DNA of 64,000 nt from CALDTK01 sp965213735 (GTDB lineage Bacteria; Bacteroidota; Bacteroidia; Chitinophagales; Saprospiraceae). Numbering within the stretch: the stretch's first letter is position 1; each line of letters opens with the position of its first letter. Both the position numbers and the translations under genes were made by a program. The notes below the pieces were generated by a model. That model saw only the letters and a program-made list of their open reading frames with translations. It searched no databases and was not told the DNA's origin. Shown here in pieces: positions 35,103 through 44,364 of the stretch. Location of the stretch: contig CBDCAB010000006.1 in assembly GCA_965213735.1 (NCBI GenBank), positions 2,232,001-2,296,000 of the forward strand. The letters are read 5' to 3'.

Positions 35103-36701
35103 TCAAGCTTTGGGCACTGTCGAGTCGTCGCCCTTGCGCAGCGCCATGTAGTGCGGACTCATGATTTCGACATCAGCTTCGCGAAAAGCATCCTGGATGT
35201 TGGCGTGCAGATTGGAGTAGGTGCTCGGCATGGCGTGCGAGTTGCGCGTAGTGGCATTGAGTTCGTACTCGACATACCAATCTTGTAAGGCCTTTTGCAG
35301 GATGAATGGTGGAGGATCGGCTTCGATGGAGGGGGTTTTGGCGGCAGCTGAAAGTAACAGCGCGTGCACCTTCGGCCAGGGCACATCGTAGCCAATGGTG
35401 ATGCTGGTATGTAGCACCAAGCCGTGCGACTCCGACAAGGCAGTGTAGTTGATGATGCCCCCACTTAGCAGCGCCGCATTGGGTACCGTAATTTCTTCAT
35501 TCTTGGTGGTTTGTATGCGCGTGACGAGCAGATTTTTGCCCACCACATCGCCCACAGTATCGTTGATTTTGACTCGGTGACCTACCTGAAAAGGTCGCAT
35601 ATAAGTGAGGATGATTCCAGAGACTACGTTGGCTATTGCAGCTGCGCCGCCTAAAGATAAAAGTAGACCTATAAAAACACTAACACCTTGAAAGGCTGGA
35701 GAGTCATTGCCCGGGAGATACGGAAATATAATGATGAGCGTAAAGACGACTACGAGCGCACGAACGAGATTGGCTGTTGGCTTTGCCCAATCCGTATAAA
35801 ATCCGCTAATGTTGATTTGGCCGATACGGACTTTATCAAAAAACCAGCCTATGAGCTTGATGAGTTGATAGCCAAGCCAAATGATGACGACAATAAAAAT
35901 CAGCTTTGGAATAAAGCTGATGAAACCATACCAGGCGACGGTGAGCGGATTGATGACATAGCCGAGTAGCTGTTCGCCAAAGCCGCGTGTATACGCCAGT
36001 TGGCTGAACACAAAGGGCAGCGAAAGGTAGAGCAGAAACAGCAGCGTGAGTATCCGCAGCACCCGCAGTGCCGAGAGCAGCACCGATGCCTGCGTGCTCG
36101 GCGGGATGAGGCTCAGGATTCTGCCGTGCTCGCTGTGCGAATATTTCTCGACAAATGAGCGCAGTGACATGCGCAGCCGAAAACGCAGGTTGTTGAAGAG
36201 TTTGTTTATGCCAATCCAGAGCAGGACAAGGATGCCGAGAAATAAGATAAATTTTGCGATGTCGCTAATCAGGCTCGTCCAAGAATCGACTTCATAATCG
36301 CGGATAAGGGCTTGCCGAATAATAGTCAGATGGTCGGCAGCTAAGTCCTCAATAGTTGTATTTTCAGTCTGCGCATCTCTTAGGGTGATACTATTGATGA
36401 CTCTATCTCGGTAGATGATATCTATGCCGCCATCGAGATTGGTTTCGAGGGAGAGGCTGTCAAACTCTGCACGTGGAAGTACGTCGAGGCCTTCGATGTT
36501 TCGTGCAACGAGAGCAGCACGTCGCGTGGGGCTATACGAGCCGACGCGGTGATAGACTAAAAATAGCGTATCACCAGCAAATACTACAGGAGCTGCCTGA
36601 GAGAGGAGCGAATCCGGCGCTTGGGCAGTCGCGTCGACTTTAACTCCAATTAGCAGCACCAGCAGGACCAGTCCGCCTAAGCAGCGTCGACTCGTCCGCA
36701 T
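35103..36701 (-). CDS. MscS-family mechanosensitive ion channel
   Basis: ATG 36701 is chosen over the frame start at 36803 because it begins a signal peptide (RTSRRCLGGLVLLVLLIGVK). The roughly 532-aa protein has a periplasmic N-region (about 30-150), several membrane helices (FILFLGILVLLWIGINKLF, LIFIVVIIWLGYQLIKLIGW, LVVVFTLIIIFPYLPG), the pore-lining helix GLLLSLGGAAAIANVVSGII, and the MscS beta domain (FQVGHRVKINDTVGDVVGKN, TVPNAALLSGGIINYT). It would release osmolytes when the membrane is stretched. It lies 8 bp from the end of convergent rtcB. A near-match of the 14-mer is at 35335-35348. Confidence 0.9.
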   Translation of the reverse strand: MRTSRRCLGGLVLLVLLIGVKVDATAQAPDSLLSQAAPVVFAGDTLFLVYHRVGSYSPTRRAALVARNIEGLDVLPRAEFDSLSLETNLDGGIDIIYRDRVINSITLRDAQTENTTIEDLAADHLTIIRQALIRDYEVDSWTSLISDIAKFILFLGILVLLWIGINKLFNNLRFRLRMSLRSFVEKYSHSEHGRILSLIPPSTQASVLLSALRVLRILTLLFLLYLSLPFVFSQLAYTRGFGEQLLGYVINPLTVAWYGFISFIPKLIFIVVIIWLGYQLIKLIGWFFDKVRIGQINISGFYTDWAKPTANLVRALVVVFTLIIIFPYLPGNDSPAFQGVSVFIGLLLSLGGAAAIANVVSGIILTYMRPFQVGHRVKINDTVGDVVGKNLLVTRIQTTKNEEITVPNAALLSGGIINYTALSESHGLVLHTSITIGYDVPWPKVHALLLSAAAKTPSIEADPPPFILQKALQDWYVEYELNATTRNSHAMPSTYSNLHANIQDAFREADVEIMSPHYMALRKGDDSTVPKA

Positions 36702-36830
36702 GATGTCGTGATGCACTAGCCTTTGCAAAATTAGTCGATCATTTAAGGCTGCAAGTGTACTCCACCGACTACACATACGTGTTGCCGGCAAGACTAGGTG
36801 CATCTGGTGAGTACTCGGTACATTTCGCCG

Positions 36831-38891
36831 ATGCGAATTTTCATGCTTTTTCTCCTTGTTTCAGCTTTCGCCAAAACGGGTTTTACGCAAGTGGACTTAC
36901 CGAGCTTTAGCGCAGCTGATGTCTTTGCACTCGAATACGCCGCAGATCCTCAAATTGCGCCTTCCGGCAAAACAGTCGTATATCTACGACGCAACGCCAA
37001 TGTCCTTACTGACGGGACTGATGCACGGCTCTGGGAGCTTGATGTAGCCACTGCAGAGCAGCGAAAACTCACCCTGCACGAGCGAAATGAGGCCGCTCCA
37101 CGCTGGAGTCCTGATGGCCAGAAGCTCGCTTATACCCTTAGCACCGACGACGGCTCAGAAATCTACCTGCGTTGGATGAGCACCGGCCAAACCGCACGCC
37201 TTGCCACGCTGCCAAACTCCCCGCGCGGCCTCAAGTGGAGTCCTGATGGTGAGCAACTCGCATTTTCTATGCACGTCGACGGACCTGAAAAAGATGCCGA
37301 CTTCGCGCTAAAAATGCCCGCCAAACCCAAGGACGCAAAGTGGGCCGAAGCTGCACGCGTAACCACGCGCCTGCGCCACGAAGCCGACGGGCAAGGCTAC
37401 CTCGATCCAGGTTTCGCGCAACTGTTCGTGCTTACTGCAAGCGGAGGGACCCCGCGGCAAATCACGAACGGGAACTTCCACAGTGGGACAGATTTCGACT
37501 GGTTGCCCGACGGAAGCGGAATTGTCTTCAGCGCCAATCGACGCCCAGATTATGAAACTGAATTTCGCGACTCAGATCTGTACCTCATCAAGCTTGCAGA
37601 TACTGCACTAACCAAACTGACCACGAATTACGGACCCGATGAGGGGGTAGCCATAAGTCCCGACGGAAAAACCATCGCCTATCTAAGCCACGAATATATT
37701 GCCCGCGCCTATCAGCGTGATCGTATCCATCTGCTGTCGCTAGCTGGCGGCAACCCGCGCGAATTGGCAGCTGATTTTGATCGCTCACCGACTGACCTGA
37801 CTTGGAGCGCCGACGGCAGGAGCATTCTAGCCACCTACACCGAGCGCGGGCAGACCAAGTTGGCGCGTTTTGATGTAGCTACAGGGCAAGTTACTGAGCT
37901 TGCGAGCGATGTGGGAGGCACCACTTTAGGCCGACCGTACACGAGCGGGAGTTTTAGCGTAAGCCAAAATGGTATTGTCGCTTATACGCACGGCGAGGCT
38001 CATCGGCCAAGCGACATTGCTGTGCTCGAGCGTGGAGGCTCTACACGCATCCTTACCCAGCTCAATGAAGATGTTCTTGCTCACCGAACGCTCGGGGAGG
38101 TGCGCGAGGTAAATTACCAGAGCCTGCCGATGCTGTATGGTGCTGATACCACCTCAGCTCTCGACATACAAGGCTGGATGGTGTTGCCTCCCAACCACGT
38201 TGCGACGCGTCGATATCCGCTGCTGGTGGAGAACCACGGCGGCCCCATCCTTGCGTACGGCCCGCAGTGGTCGACAGAATTGCAACTTTATGCAGCACAT
38301 GATTATGTCGTGTTCTATCCGAACCCACGTGGCTCTACAGGCTATGGTGAGGCCTTTAGCGATGAATTGTACCGGGCCTATCCCAACCGCGACTACAATG
38401 ATGTGATGGCTGGCGTCGATCATCTTATCGAGCAAGGGTTGGTGCACCCAGATAGCCTCTACGTCACCGGCGGATCGGCGGGAGGAATAATGACAGCTTG
38501 GATGATCGGCAAGACAGATCGCTTTCGGGCAGCAGTGGTGGCAAAACCGGTAGTCAACTGGATTTCAAAAACGCTGGTCGCCGATAATTACTTCTACTAC
38601 GCTAATGGCAGGTATGAAGGTCAGCCATTCGAGAATCCGATGCACTACTGGAAGTTTTCACCGATTAGTTTGGTAGGCAACATCACCACTCCGACGGCGG
38701 TGCTGGTGGGGCTCGACGATTTGCGCACCCCTCCTTCTGAGGCCAAACAGCTTTACCACGCGCTGAAGTTGCGTGGTGTGCCGTCGGCGCTGGTGGAGTT
38801 TCCTGGAGCTAGCCACGGCATCGCCAATAAGCCGAGTCAGCTCATTCAAAAAGTTAGTTATACCTTGGGATGGTTCGAGCGCTACCGTTAA
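36831..38891 (+). CDS. Exported S9-family peptidase (prolyl-oligopeptidase/acylaminoacyl type)
   Basis: The frame opens at 36798, but ATG 36831 begins the signal peptide (RIFMLFLLVSAFAKTGFTQ). The roughly 686-aa product has an N-terminal propeller with WD40-like PD40 repeats (SPDGQKLAYTLSTDDGSEIY, SPDGKTIAYLSHEY, SADGRSILATYTERGQTKLA) and a C-terminal alpha/beta-hydrolase domain. The catalytic Ser lies in VTGGSAGGIMTAWMIG near residue 548, Asp in VLVGLDDLRTPPSEAK and His in FPGASHGIAN. It probably trims peptides in the periplasm. Two mini-hairpin motifs (36864-36877 and 36960-36973) lie 83 bp apart at its 5' end, one inside the signal peptide. Confidence 0.93.
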   Translation: MRIFMLFLLVSAFAKTGFTQVDLPSFSAADVFALEYAADPQIAPSGKTVVYLRRNANVLTDGTDARLWELDVATAEQRKLTLHERNEAAPRWSPDGQKLAYTLSTDDGSEIYLRWMSTGQTARLATLPNSPRGLKWSPDGEQLAFSMHVDGPEKDADFALKMPAKPKDAKWAEAARVTTRLRHEADGQGYLDPGFAQLFVLTASGGTPRQITNGNFHSGTDFDWLPDGSGIVFSANRRPDYETEFRDSDLYLIKLADTALTKLTTNYGPDEGVAISPDGKTIAYLSHEYIARAYQRDRIHLLSLAGGNPRELAADFDRSPTDLTWSADGRSILATYTERGQTKLARFDVATGQVTELASDVGGTTLGRPYTSGSFSVSQNGIVAYTHGEAHRPSDIAVLERGGSTRILTQLNEDVLAHRTLGEVREVNYQSLPMLYGADTTSALDIQGWMVLPPNHVATRRYPLLVENHGGPILAYGPQWSTELQLYAAHDYVVFYPNPRGSTGYGEAFSDELYRAYPNRDYNDVMAGVDHLIEQGLVHPDSLYVTGGSAGGIMTAWMIGKTDRFRAAVVAKPVVNWISKTLVADNYFYYANGRYEGQPFENPMHYWKFSPISLVGNITTPTAVLVGLDDLRTPPSEAKQLYHALKLRGVPSALVEFPGASHGIANKPSQLIQKVSYTLGWFERYR

Positions 38892-38913
38892 GGGTATAGC
38901 GCAGGGCTGACGA

Positions 38914-40209
38914 TTGAAGATGTATAGACTACAAACTGCTCCCCTTCTCACGAAGTTGGTGTGCCTACTCAGCTGCTTGTGCGTACCTGTACTTGCGGTG
39001 TCGGTGCAGGGCCAGGAGGTGCAGGGCGAGCTCGATTCGCTTCATCGCTTAGTGCTCCAGCTAGATAAAGCTGAAGTGCCCGCTGCGGAAGTATATGCCT
39101 TACTAGGGCAATACCACGCCCAGGCTAATCCTGACAGCGGAGTCTATTACTTCGAGCAGGCAAAACGCATTTATGCTCGTGCAGATAGGCCGGCTGACGC
39201 TTATGCTACGAATGCTGAGTTATCCAGAGTATGCTTGGAAGCTGGTCGCTATCCGCAGGCCAAATCTTATGCGCGCGAAGCCTACATCCACGCCACAGCA
39301 ATGGCTGATCCGGGTGAGCAGGCTTTAGCATTACAACTGCTCGCTCTCGTGCAGCGGCGCGAACTCGACTACGCCCGAGCAACAGAAACTACGCTTCGCG
39401 CCATAGAACTCGTGCAGCGTTCGGCGCCAACAAGAGTCGACCTGCTAACGAAACTCTATATCGGCTTAGGTCGAATCTTTGGCGAACAAGGGGATGATGC
39501 AGCGGCAATAAAAGCATACGAGACCGCCTTTAGTATCGCTAATCTCAACAAAACCAAGGTCGCCCGCATGGATCGCGGAATGGCGCTTTATTTTCTAGGC
39601 ACGATATACATGGGGAATGGCAATGTAGATAAAGCTGAAAAAGTAATGGATCTCTACCGACGATTTGCCGAAGAGCGCGAAGACTACTCAAGTGTGTATA
39701 GCCAGGGCAATCATGGTCCAATCGCCATGTTTATGCGCGACACAGCCTTAGCTACCAAACATTATCGCAACGCTTATTTACAGGCTATTGCCGAAAATAA
39801 TTCCAAACGCGTAGCCATTGCTACCTGCAACCTTGCTCAGCTGGCGCTCGATAACCAGCAGTTTGATGAAGCGCTGTTGCTCGGCCACGAAACCCTCAGC
39901 TATGCAGGCGATGACTTGGAGTCAGTCGACATCATTTTGCCGATCATGGCCAAAGCGCACGTGGGAGAAGGTCAACTCGATAGCGGCACCTATTACTTGA
40001 AGTTACTCACTAAGCTACACGATAGCCATGGAGGTTTCGCTTCCCGTGAACGTCTGGCAGCACTGGCGGCAGAGTTTGCTGAACTTCAGGAGGAGGCACA
40101 CACCAATCTACTGGCGCAACAATCACCGCACGGTACGCGGCCATGGATGATTGGCGTGAGTGTGCTGCTACTGGTAGGTGGATTGACCTGGAAGTTCGCG
40201 CTTAGCTGA
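38914..40209 (+). CDS. Exported TPR protein with C-terminal membrane helix
   Basis: The 431-aa protein has a signal peptide (LTKLVCLLSCLCVPVLAVSV) and about eight tetratricopeptide-like helix pairs (YALLGQYHAQANPDSGVYYF, LYIGLGRIFGEQGDDAAAIK, ALYFLGTIYMGNGNVDKAEK). The C-terminus is a single membrane helix (WMIGVSVLLLVGGLTWKFAL). The layout resembles the sensor half of Bacteroidota TPR histidine kinases or regulators, but no kinase or HTH domain follows. It lies 22 bp after the S9 peptidase gene, so the two may be co-transcribed. The stop overlaps convergent paaZ by 8 bp. Confidence 0.82.
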   Translation: MKMYRLQTAPLLTKLVCLLSCLCVPVLAVSVQGQEVQGELDSLHRLVLQLDKAEVPAAEVYALLGQYHAQANPDSGVYYFEQAKRIYARADRPADAYATNAELSRVCLEAGRYPQAKSYAREAYIHATAMADPGEQALALQLLALVQRRELDYARATETTLRAIELVQRSAPTRVDLLTKLYIGLGRIFGEQGDDAAAIKAYETAFSIANLNKTKVARMDRGMALYFLGTIYMGNGNVDKAEKVMDLYRRFAEEREDYSSVYSQGNHGPIAMFMRDTALATKHYRNAYLQAIAENNSKRVAIATCNLAQLALDNQQFDEALLLGHETLSYAGDDLESVDIILPIMAKAHVGEGQLDSGTYYLKLLTKLHDSHGGFASRERLAALAAEFAELQEEAHTNLLAQQSPHGTRPWMIGVSVLLLVGGLTWKFALS

Positions 40210-42298
40210 TCTCCGCCTCCCGCCTCACCATTGTGAGGATGGTAGCCACGCCGATAATTTCACTTTCTTGCTCCTCTTCGGGGAGGTGGCTCTGGTCAGT
40301 AGCCTCTAGTTCAACATCACGCAGCTCGACGCGCCAACGCACAATACCTTTTGGCACATCATCATCCTCACGTAGTTCTTGCCAGGTTTTGTCAAGAACT
40401 GTAAGCCGTACTCCAATCGTTGTACCAGGATATACCGGTTTAGTAAATCGGCACGTGTCAATTCCATAATTAAGTAGCACAGGACCTTTCTTAGGGTATA
40501 CGAATAATCCTGCAGCCTTACTCAACAGATAATATCCGTGTGCAACACGCTGCTCGAAAAGTGTACCTTCCAAACTCGTTTCGTCTACATGCGCGTAAAA
40601 GTGATCGCCACTTACATTGGCAAAGTTGACGATATCAGCTACAGTCACCGTGTGATTAGCTGTGGTATAGGTCTCGCCAATTTGTAGTTCTTCGAAGGCT
40701 TTAGCGAAGGGGTGAATTCGATCTTCTATTTGCGCGGCGCCTGGTTGGTACTGCTGCGTAATGGCCATCACCATGGAGGGGTGTCCTTGCACGGCACAGC
40801 GGTTCATGTAGTGTGCTACTGCGCGAGTTCCGCCGAGTTCTTCGCCACCGCCTGCTCTGCCTGGGCCGCCGTGTTTGAGGCCTGGCATGGGCGAGCCGTG
40901 GCCGGTACTTTCGCGTGCTTCACGGTTGAGGATGTGGATGCGGCCATTGTAAGGTGCTGCTCCATAGGTGAAGTCGCGCGCCACCTGGGCATCATTAGTC
41001 ACCATAGTGGTGACGAGTGAGCCTTTGCCTTTTGCTACCAGCTCTATCGCCTCTCCTACATCCTGGTACGGCATCAGGGTAGCTACTGGTCCGAAGGCTT
41101 CTACTTCGTGGCTGCAGGCATGCACATCCGGCTTGGCGTCGAGCAAAATTGTCGGCGCGTAAAAGGCACCTTTTTCGGCATCTGCACCGATGAGTTGGAG
41201 ACGGTCTTTGCCGCCGATGACGACCTCAGCCTCCTGCTCCAGCGCCGCTATTTGTTCCTCGAGTTTGCTGAGTTGCTGCCTGTTTACGAGCGCACCCATG
41301 CGTACAGCTTTATCGCGTGGGTCGCCGATTGTGGTTTTGGCGAAAGCCTGACCTAAAGCTATCTGCACATCTTCGACCATGCTCTCCGGCACCATCACCC
41401 GTCGAATAGCGGTACATTTTTGACCAGTTTTAGCGGTGACCTCACGGCGCACCTCCTTGATAAATTGCTCGAATTCCGGCGTATCGGGGGTCGCATCAGG
41501 GCCAAGCACACAAGCATTGAGCGAATCTGCCTCCATGTTGAAAGGCACGCTCTCGGCGATGATTTGAGGATGCGCGCGCAATTTACGACCCGTTGCTGCC
41601 GAACCAGTGAAGGTCACCACATCCTGGTGCATCACGTGATCGAGGATGCCTCTTCCGCTGCCGGTTACGAGTTGGAGTGCACCTTTCGGCAAAACCCCAG
41701 ACGCCGCGATATCCTCGACCATTGCGGCCGTCAGAAAACTGGTCATTTCACTCGCCTTCACCACCGCAGGCATACCGCCCATGAGCGTTGCTGAAATCTT
41801 TTCGAGCATGCCCCAAATGGGAAAATTGAAGGCATTGATGTGCACGGCCACCCCATGACGGGGCACGAGAATATGATGTCCGGAAAAGGAACCTTCTTTG
41901 GAAAGCCGCACCGGATCGCCTTCGACGTGGAAAGGCTGATCGGAAAATTGACGCCGCAAACTCGCGTAGGCAAACAGCGTCCCTAAGCCACCATCGATGT
42001 CGATCCACGAATCAGCGCGAGTAGCACCTGTGCGCGTGGAGAGCTCGTAATATTTGGCTTTGCGCTCTTCGAGATACAGGGCGAGCGCCTTCAGCATGCG
42101 ACCGCGAGCCGGAGTGGTCATGGCCCGAAGAGCAGGACCGCCGGTGTGGCGACCATAGGCAAGAATCTGCTCGTAGTCCAGCGCTTCGTCGCCATAAGTA
42201 GCAACGACAGCTCCATCTACGGCATCAAATTGCGCGTGGCCACTGCCGGTGTGAAGGGTCCACTCGCCGAGAATGTAATCTGCTAATTTGGTAGGCAT
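40202..42298 (-). CDS. paaZ: Bifunctional oxepin-CoA hydrolase / semialdehyde dehydrogenase PaaZ
   Basis: The 698-aa protein fuses an N-terminal aldehyde dehydrogenase (about 1-520) to a C-terminal MaoC-type enoyl-CoA hydratase (about 550-695). The dehydrogenase has HINAFNFPIWGMLEKISATL, the catalytic Glu in VPFNMEADSLN and the catalytic Cys in KTGQKCTAIRR near residue 293. The hydratase has the Asp/His pair in VSGDHFYAHVDE. PaaZ opens the oxepin-CoA ring and oxidises the semialdehyde in phenylacetate degradation. No other paa gene is in the window, so the pathway must be completed elsewhere or this is a stand-alone copy. Mini-hairpin motifs are at 41334-41347 and 41682-41695. Confidence 0.94.
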   Translation of the reverse strand: MPTKLADYILGEWTLHTGSGHAQFDAVDGAVVATYGDEALDYEQILAYGRHTGGPALRAMTTPARGRMLKALALYLEERKAKYYELSTRTGATRADSWIDIDGGLGTLFAYASLRRQFSDQPFHVEGDPVRLSKEGSFSGHHILVPRHGVAVHINAFNFPIWGMLEKISATLMGGMPAVVKASEMTSFLTAAMVEDIAASGVLPKGALQLVTGSGRGILDHVMHQDVVTFTGSAATGRKLRAHPQIIAESVPFNMEADSLNACVLGPDATPDTPEFEQFIKEVRREVTAKTGQKCTAIRRVMVPESMVEDVQIALGQAFAKTTIGDPRDKAVRMGALVNRQQLSKLEEQIAALEQEAEVVIGGKDRLQLIGADAEKGAFYAPTILLDAKPDVHACSHEVEAFGPVATLMPYQDVGEAIELVAKGKGSLVTTMVTNDAQVARDFTYGAAPYNGRIHILNREARESTGHGSPMPGLKHGGPGRAGGGEELGGTRAVAHYMNRCAVQGHPSMVMAITQQYQPGAAQIEDRIHPFAKAFEELQIGETYTTANHTVTVADIVNFANVSGDHFYAHVDETSLEGTLFEQRVAHGYYLLSKAAGLFVYPKKGPVLLNYGIDTCRFTKPVYPGTTIGVRLTVLDKTWQELREDDDVPKGIVRWRVELRDVELEATDQSHLPEEEQESEIIGVATILTMVRREAEIS

Positions 42299-42310
42299 GC
42301 CGCTAAGGTA

Positions 42311-43303
42311 TCACTGCCCCACCCGATCGAGCCAATGATCTACATCCTGCGCCCAACGCTGCGTCATATAGTCGCGAGCACGTTGAGCTTGCTGTGGGGG
42401 GCTTGTAGATCCAGCACGATCTTGCGGCAGTAGCAAATCTCGAGTTGCCCACGCTAAGTACCCTGCCTGGTCGAGCACCCATAAATCTACCAGCAGGGGA
42501 TCGGGAAAGCGACCAAGTTTGCCTGCCCGCGCAAAATGCCTGAGCGTCTGCACGCGCAGTTGGGGGATGTGCTCGAGTAGAAATTCTAAGGGTTCGTGCT
42601 GAGCAACTGCAGCGCGCACACTCGCGGCGTATGCAGCCTCGAAACTCCCGGCCGGATAAGCAGCGGCCAAGTGCGCAGCGCTGTCCTGTTCGATGAGCTT
42701 GTGTTGCTGCACGTAGAGTTCGGCCATCCGTGTAGCTGCAATGGCTTGAGTAAAGTCAGCCTGTTGGAGGTAGTAGGCACGCTCTGCATCGAGTGCAGCG
42801 TAGATTGGATCGTTGTGCTGCTTGGCAAGTTCGGAGGCAAGCAGGTACTTCACTGAGCGCGGCAGGCTAGCTGCGAGTATGGCTGCTCGGTTTGGTAGAG
42901 TCCCGGCTTTAAGCTGCGTGAGGCCCCGCAGGTAGTGCAGCTGTGTGGAGTAGGGATAGACAGCGATGCCTGAGTTGAGCACATCTTGGGCTGCAGTTTG
43001 ATGGTTGAGCTGCCTGTGATAGGTGTACATGAGCGCGAACCACAGTGGACTTGGGGGTGCGAGATTTAGGGCACGATTTAAGGCTTGGGACGCAGCATTG
43101 AGTTGAGCAGTATCACCGGCGGAGGTGCGCAGCAGCTGCTCGGCCTCTGCGAGGTAAGCTGAAGCTCGGTGGGCAGGTGCCGCTGTGTGTGAGAGTGTTG
43201 CGCCAACGAGTTGCTTGGCGGTGAATTCCCGAGCAGGAAATGTTTGTGCCATAGCCGCGGCGCTCAGGCCTAGCAAGATGGATAGCAACAGCGGGGGAGT
43301 CAT
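42311..43303 (-). CDS. Exported TPR-like protein
   Basis: The frame continues upstream to 43678 through repeat DNA. ATG 43303 is chosen because it begins the signal peptide (TPPLLLSILLGLSAAAMAQ). The 330-aa protein has TPR-like helix pairs (ASQALNRALNLAPPSPLWFA, AAQDVLNSGIAVYPYSTQLH, YLQQADFTQAIAATRMAELY). It ends with a helical region (LPQDRAGSTSPPQQAQRARD) and no anchor. The role is unknown. It ends 13 bp from the paaZ start on the same strand, so it may be co-transcribed with paaZ. Confidence 0.75.
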   Translation of the reverse strand: MTPPLLLSILLGLSAAAMAQTFPAREFTAKQLVGATLSHTAAPAHRASAYLAEAEQLLRTSAGDTAQLNAASQALNRALNLAPPSPLWFALMYTYHRQLNHQTAAQDVLNSGIAVYPYSTQLHYLRGLTQLKAGTLPNRAAILAASLPRSVKYLLASELAKQHNDPIYAALDAERAYYLQQADFTQAIAATRMAELYVQQHKLIEQDSAAHLAAAYPAGSFEAAYAASVRAAVAQHEPLEFLLEHIPQLRVQTLRHFARAGKLGRFPDPLLVDLWVLDQAGYLAWATRDLLLPQDRAGSTSPPQQAQRARDYMTQRWAQDVDHWLDRVGQ

Positions 43304-43439
43304 GCAGCTAAGGTAGGGGAGGAGGGGTGTTGGGGGTGGAGTTTTGGCTTTACGCTTCTTATTTCTCGCTTCCCGTTTCTCGCCTCTCACTTCTCGCCTC
43401 TCACTTCTCGCCTCTCGCATCTCGCTACTCCCCCAATAC

Positions 43440-43531
43440 CGTTCCGGGTAAACCCTACCCTCTGACAACGACGCCGCTATGCGGCTATGGCTTCGCTGTG
43501 GGAGGGATGCGTGATAGCTGCGTAGCTGCGT
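43440..43531. repeat. Hairpin element with GCCGCATAGCGGC-like arms, copy 2
   Basis: Left arm ACGCCGCTATGCGGCTA (43471-43487) matches copy 1 exactly. The right arm TAGCTGCGTAGCTGCGT (43515-43531) has three changes, so this copy has decayed. It has the same leader and the same upstream heptamer tract as the copy at 26036. Confidence 0.7.
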
Positions 43532-43701
43532 CTTTTTAAAGAGCCCTGGGTTTACCCGGCGACCGGGGAAGATCGAGCGCTTAGGCAAGAATTTAGCCCC
43601 CAGCACCCGCTTCCCACTTCTCACCTCCCGCAGCGTTAGCGGTCTATTTTTCTGTTCATAATTCTTTTGCAGCCCCAAAGGATTAGGCTACCATTCCGGC
43701 C

Positions 43702-43778
43702 GACGTCGTCGAACCGCGCAGGAAGAGCCGCGGGATTTTAAAGATATATCTATGAGGGTAGCTCGGTTGAACGACGTC
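43702..43778 (+). repeat. 77-bp GACGTC-ended element, copy 5
   Basis: Carries the GTCGTCGAACCG and GGGATTTTAAAGA variants. Left flank is the GCAGCCCCAAAGG leader; right flank is TCTCCAGAACAGCAG. Confidence 0.85.
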
Positions 43779-43814
43779 TATTTTTTCTCCAGAACAGCAG
43801 TCCACCCTCCAGCC

Positions 43815-43948
43815 TCTCATTTCTCGCCTCTCACCTCTCACCTCTCACCTCTCATCGCCCACCTCTCCCCTCTCGCATCTCACCTCTCACCTCTCATTTC
43901 TCACCTCTCACTTCTCGCCTCTCGCCTCTCATTTCTCCCTCCTTCTTT
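43815..43948. repeat. CTCTCAC-type pyrimidine heptamer tract
   Basis: About 19 degenerate 7-bp units (CTCTCAC, TTCTCGC, CTCTCAT) between two 77-bp elements. The mirror tract is at 52689-52842. Confidence 0.85.
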
Positions 43949-43955
43949 TACGGCC

Positions 43956-44032
43956 GACGTCGTTCCACCGCGCAGGAAGAGCCGCGGGATTTTAAAGATA
44001 TATCTATCAGGGTAGCTCGGTTGAACGACGTC
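43956..44032 (+). repeat. 77-bp GACGTC-ended element, copy 6
   Basis: Shares the GGGATTTTAAAGA variant with copy 5, so these two are closest relatives. Right flank TATTTTGATTGCTGATATGG joins the CACCTGAC hairpin block. Confidence 0.85.
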
Positions 44033-44288
44033 TATTTTGATTGCTGATATGGTATGGACAATTCCGCTTCACCCTCTCACCTGACCTCATCCGTGTGGTC
44101 AGGTGATATGCTCAATATGCGGGGAGTAGCAATTTCTCGTCGCTTTTGCCTGAGTCTCTAGCGGTGTCGGAATACGCGACAGCGGGGTGGCTCATACAGT
44201 TGAAGCCGTACCGCATGTTGGGATGGCACGTCATACCGCACGTTGGGATGGCACGTAGGGTTCGTACCTGCCGTAGCACCTGTACCAG

Positions 44289-44364
44289 AGGTACCCGACG
44301 GACCTGATCTTATGACTTTTTCTGAAAATCAGATAGATCTGCTGATCAGGTCCGTCGGGTACCT
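44289..44364. repeat. 21-bp perfect inverted repeat with 34-bp spacer
   Basis: Left arm 44289-44309 begins AGGTACCCGACGGACC and its exact complement is at 44344-44364. It lies at the junction between repeat DNA and the AT-rich island, 140 bp before the first island gene. No T-run follows, so it is more likely a mobile-element end, recombination site or regulatory hairpin than a terminator. Confidence 0.75.

Larger units (their letters stand above)
43614..44250 (+). repeat. Left arm of ~640-bp inverted composite repeat
   Basis: The order CCCGCAGCGTTAGCGGTCTA, GCAGCCCCAAAGGATTAGGC, 77-bp element, CTCCAGAACAGCAGTCCA, CTCTCAC heptamers, second 77-bp element, TTGATTGCTGATATG, GTCAGGTGATATGCTC and GGGGTGGCTCATACAG is repeated in reverse complement at 52385-53028. 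The two arms enclose about 8.1 kb. Confidence 0.85.

Noticed and set aside
43815..43948. Possible CRISPR array
   Set aside because: The repeats are contiguous 7-bp units with no unique spacers, and no cas gene lies nearby.
43752..44015. 87-codon frame full of Ser/Pro/Leu repeats
   Set aside because: It is a translation of the CTCTCAC heptamer tract plus a 77-bp element; similar frames at 52589-53046 have the same cause.
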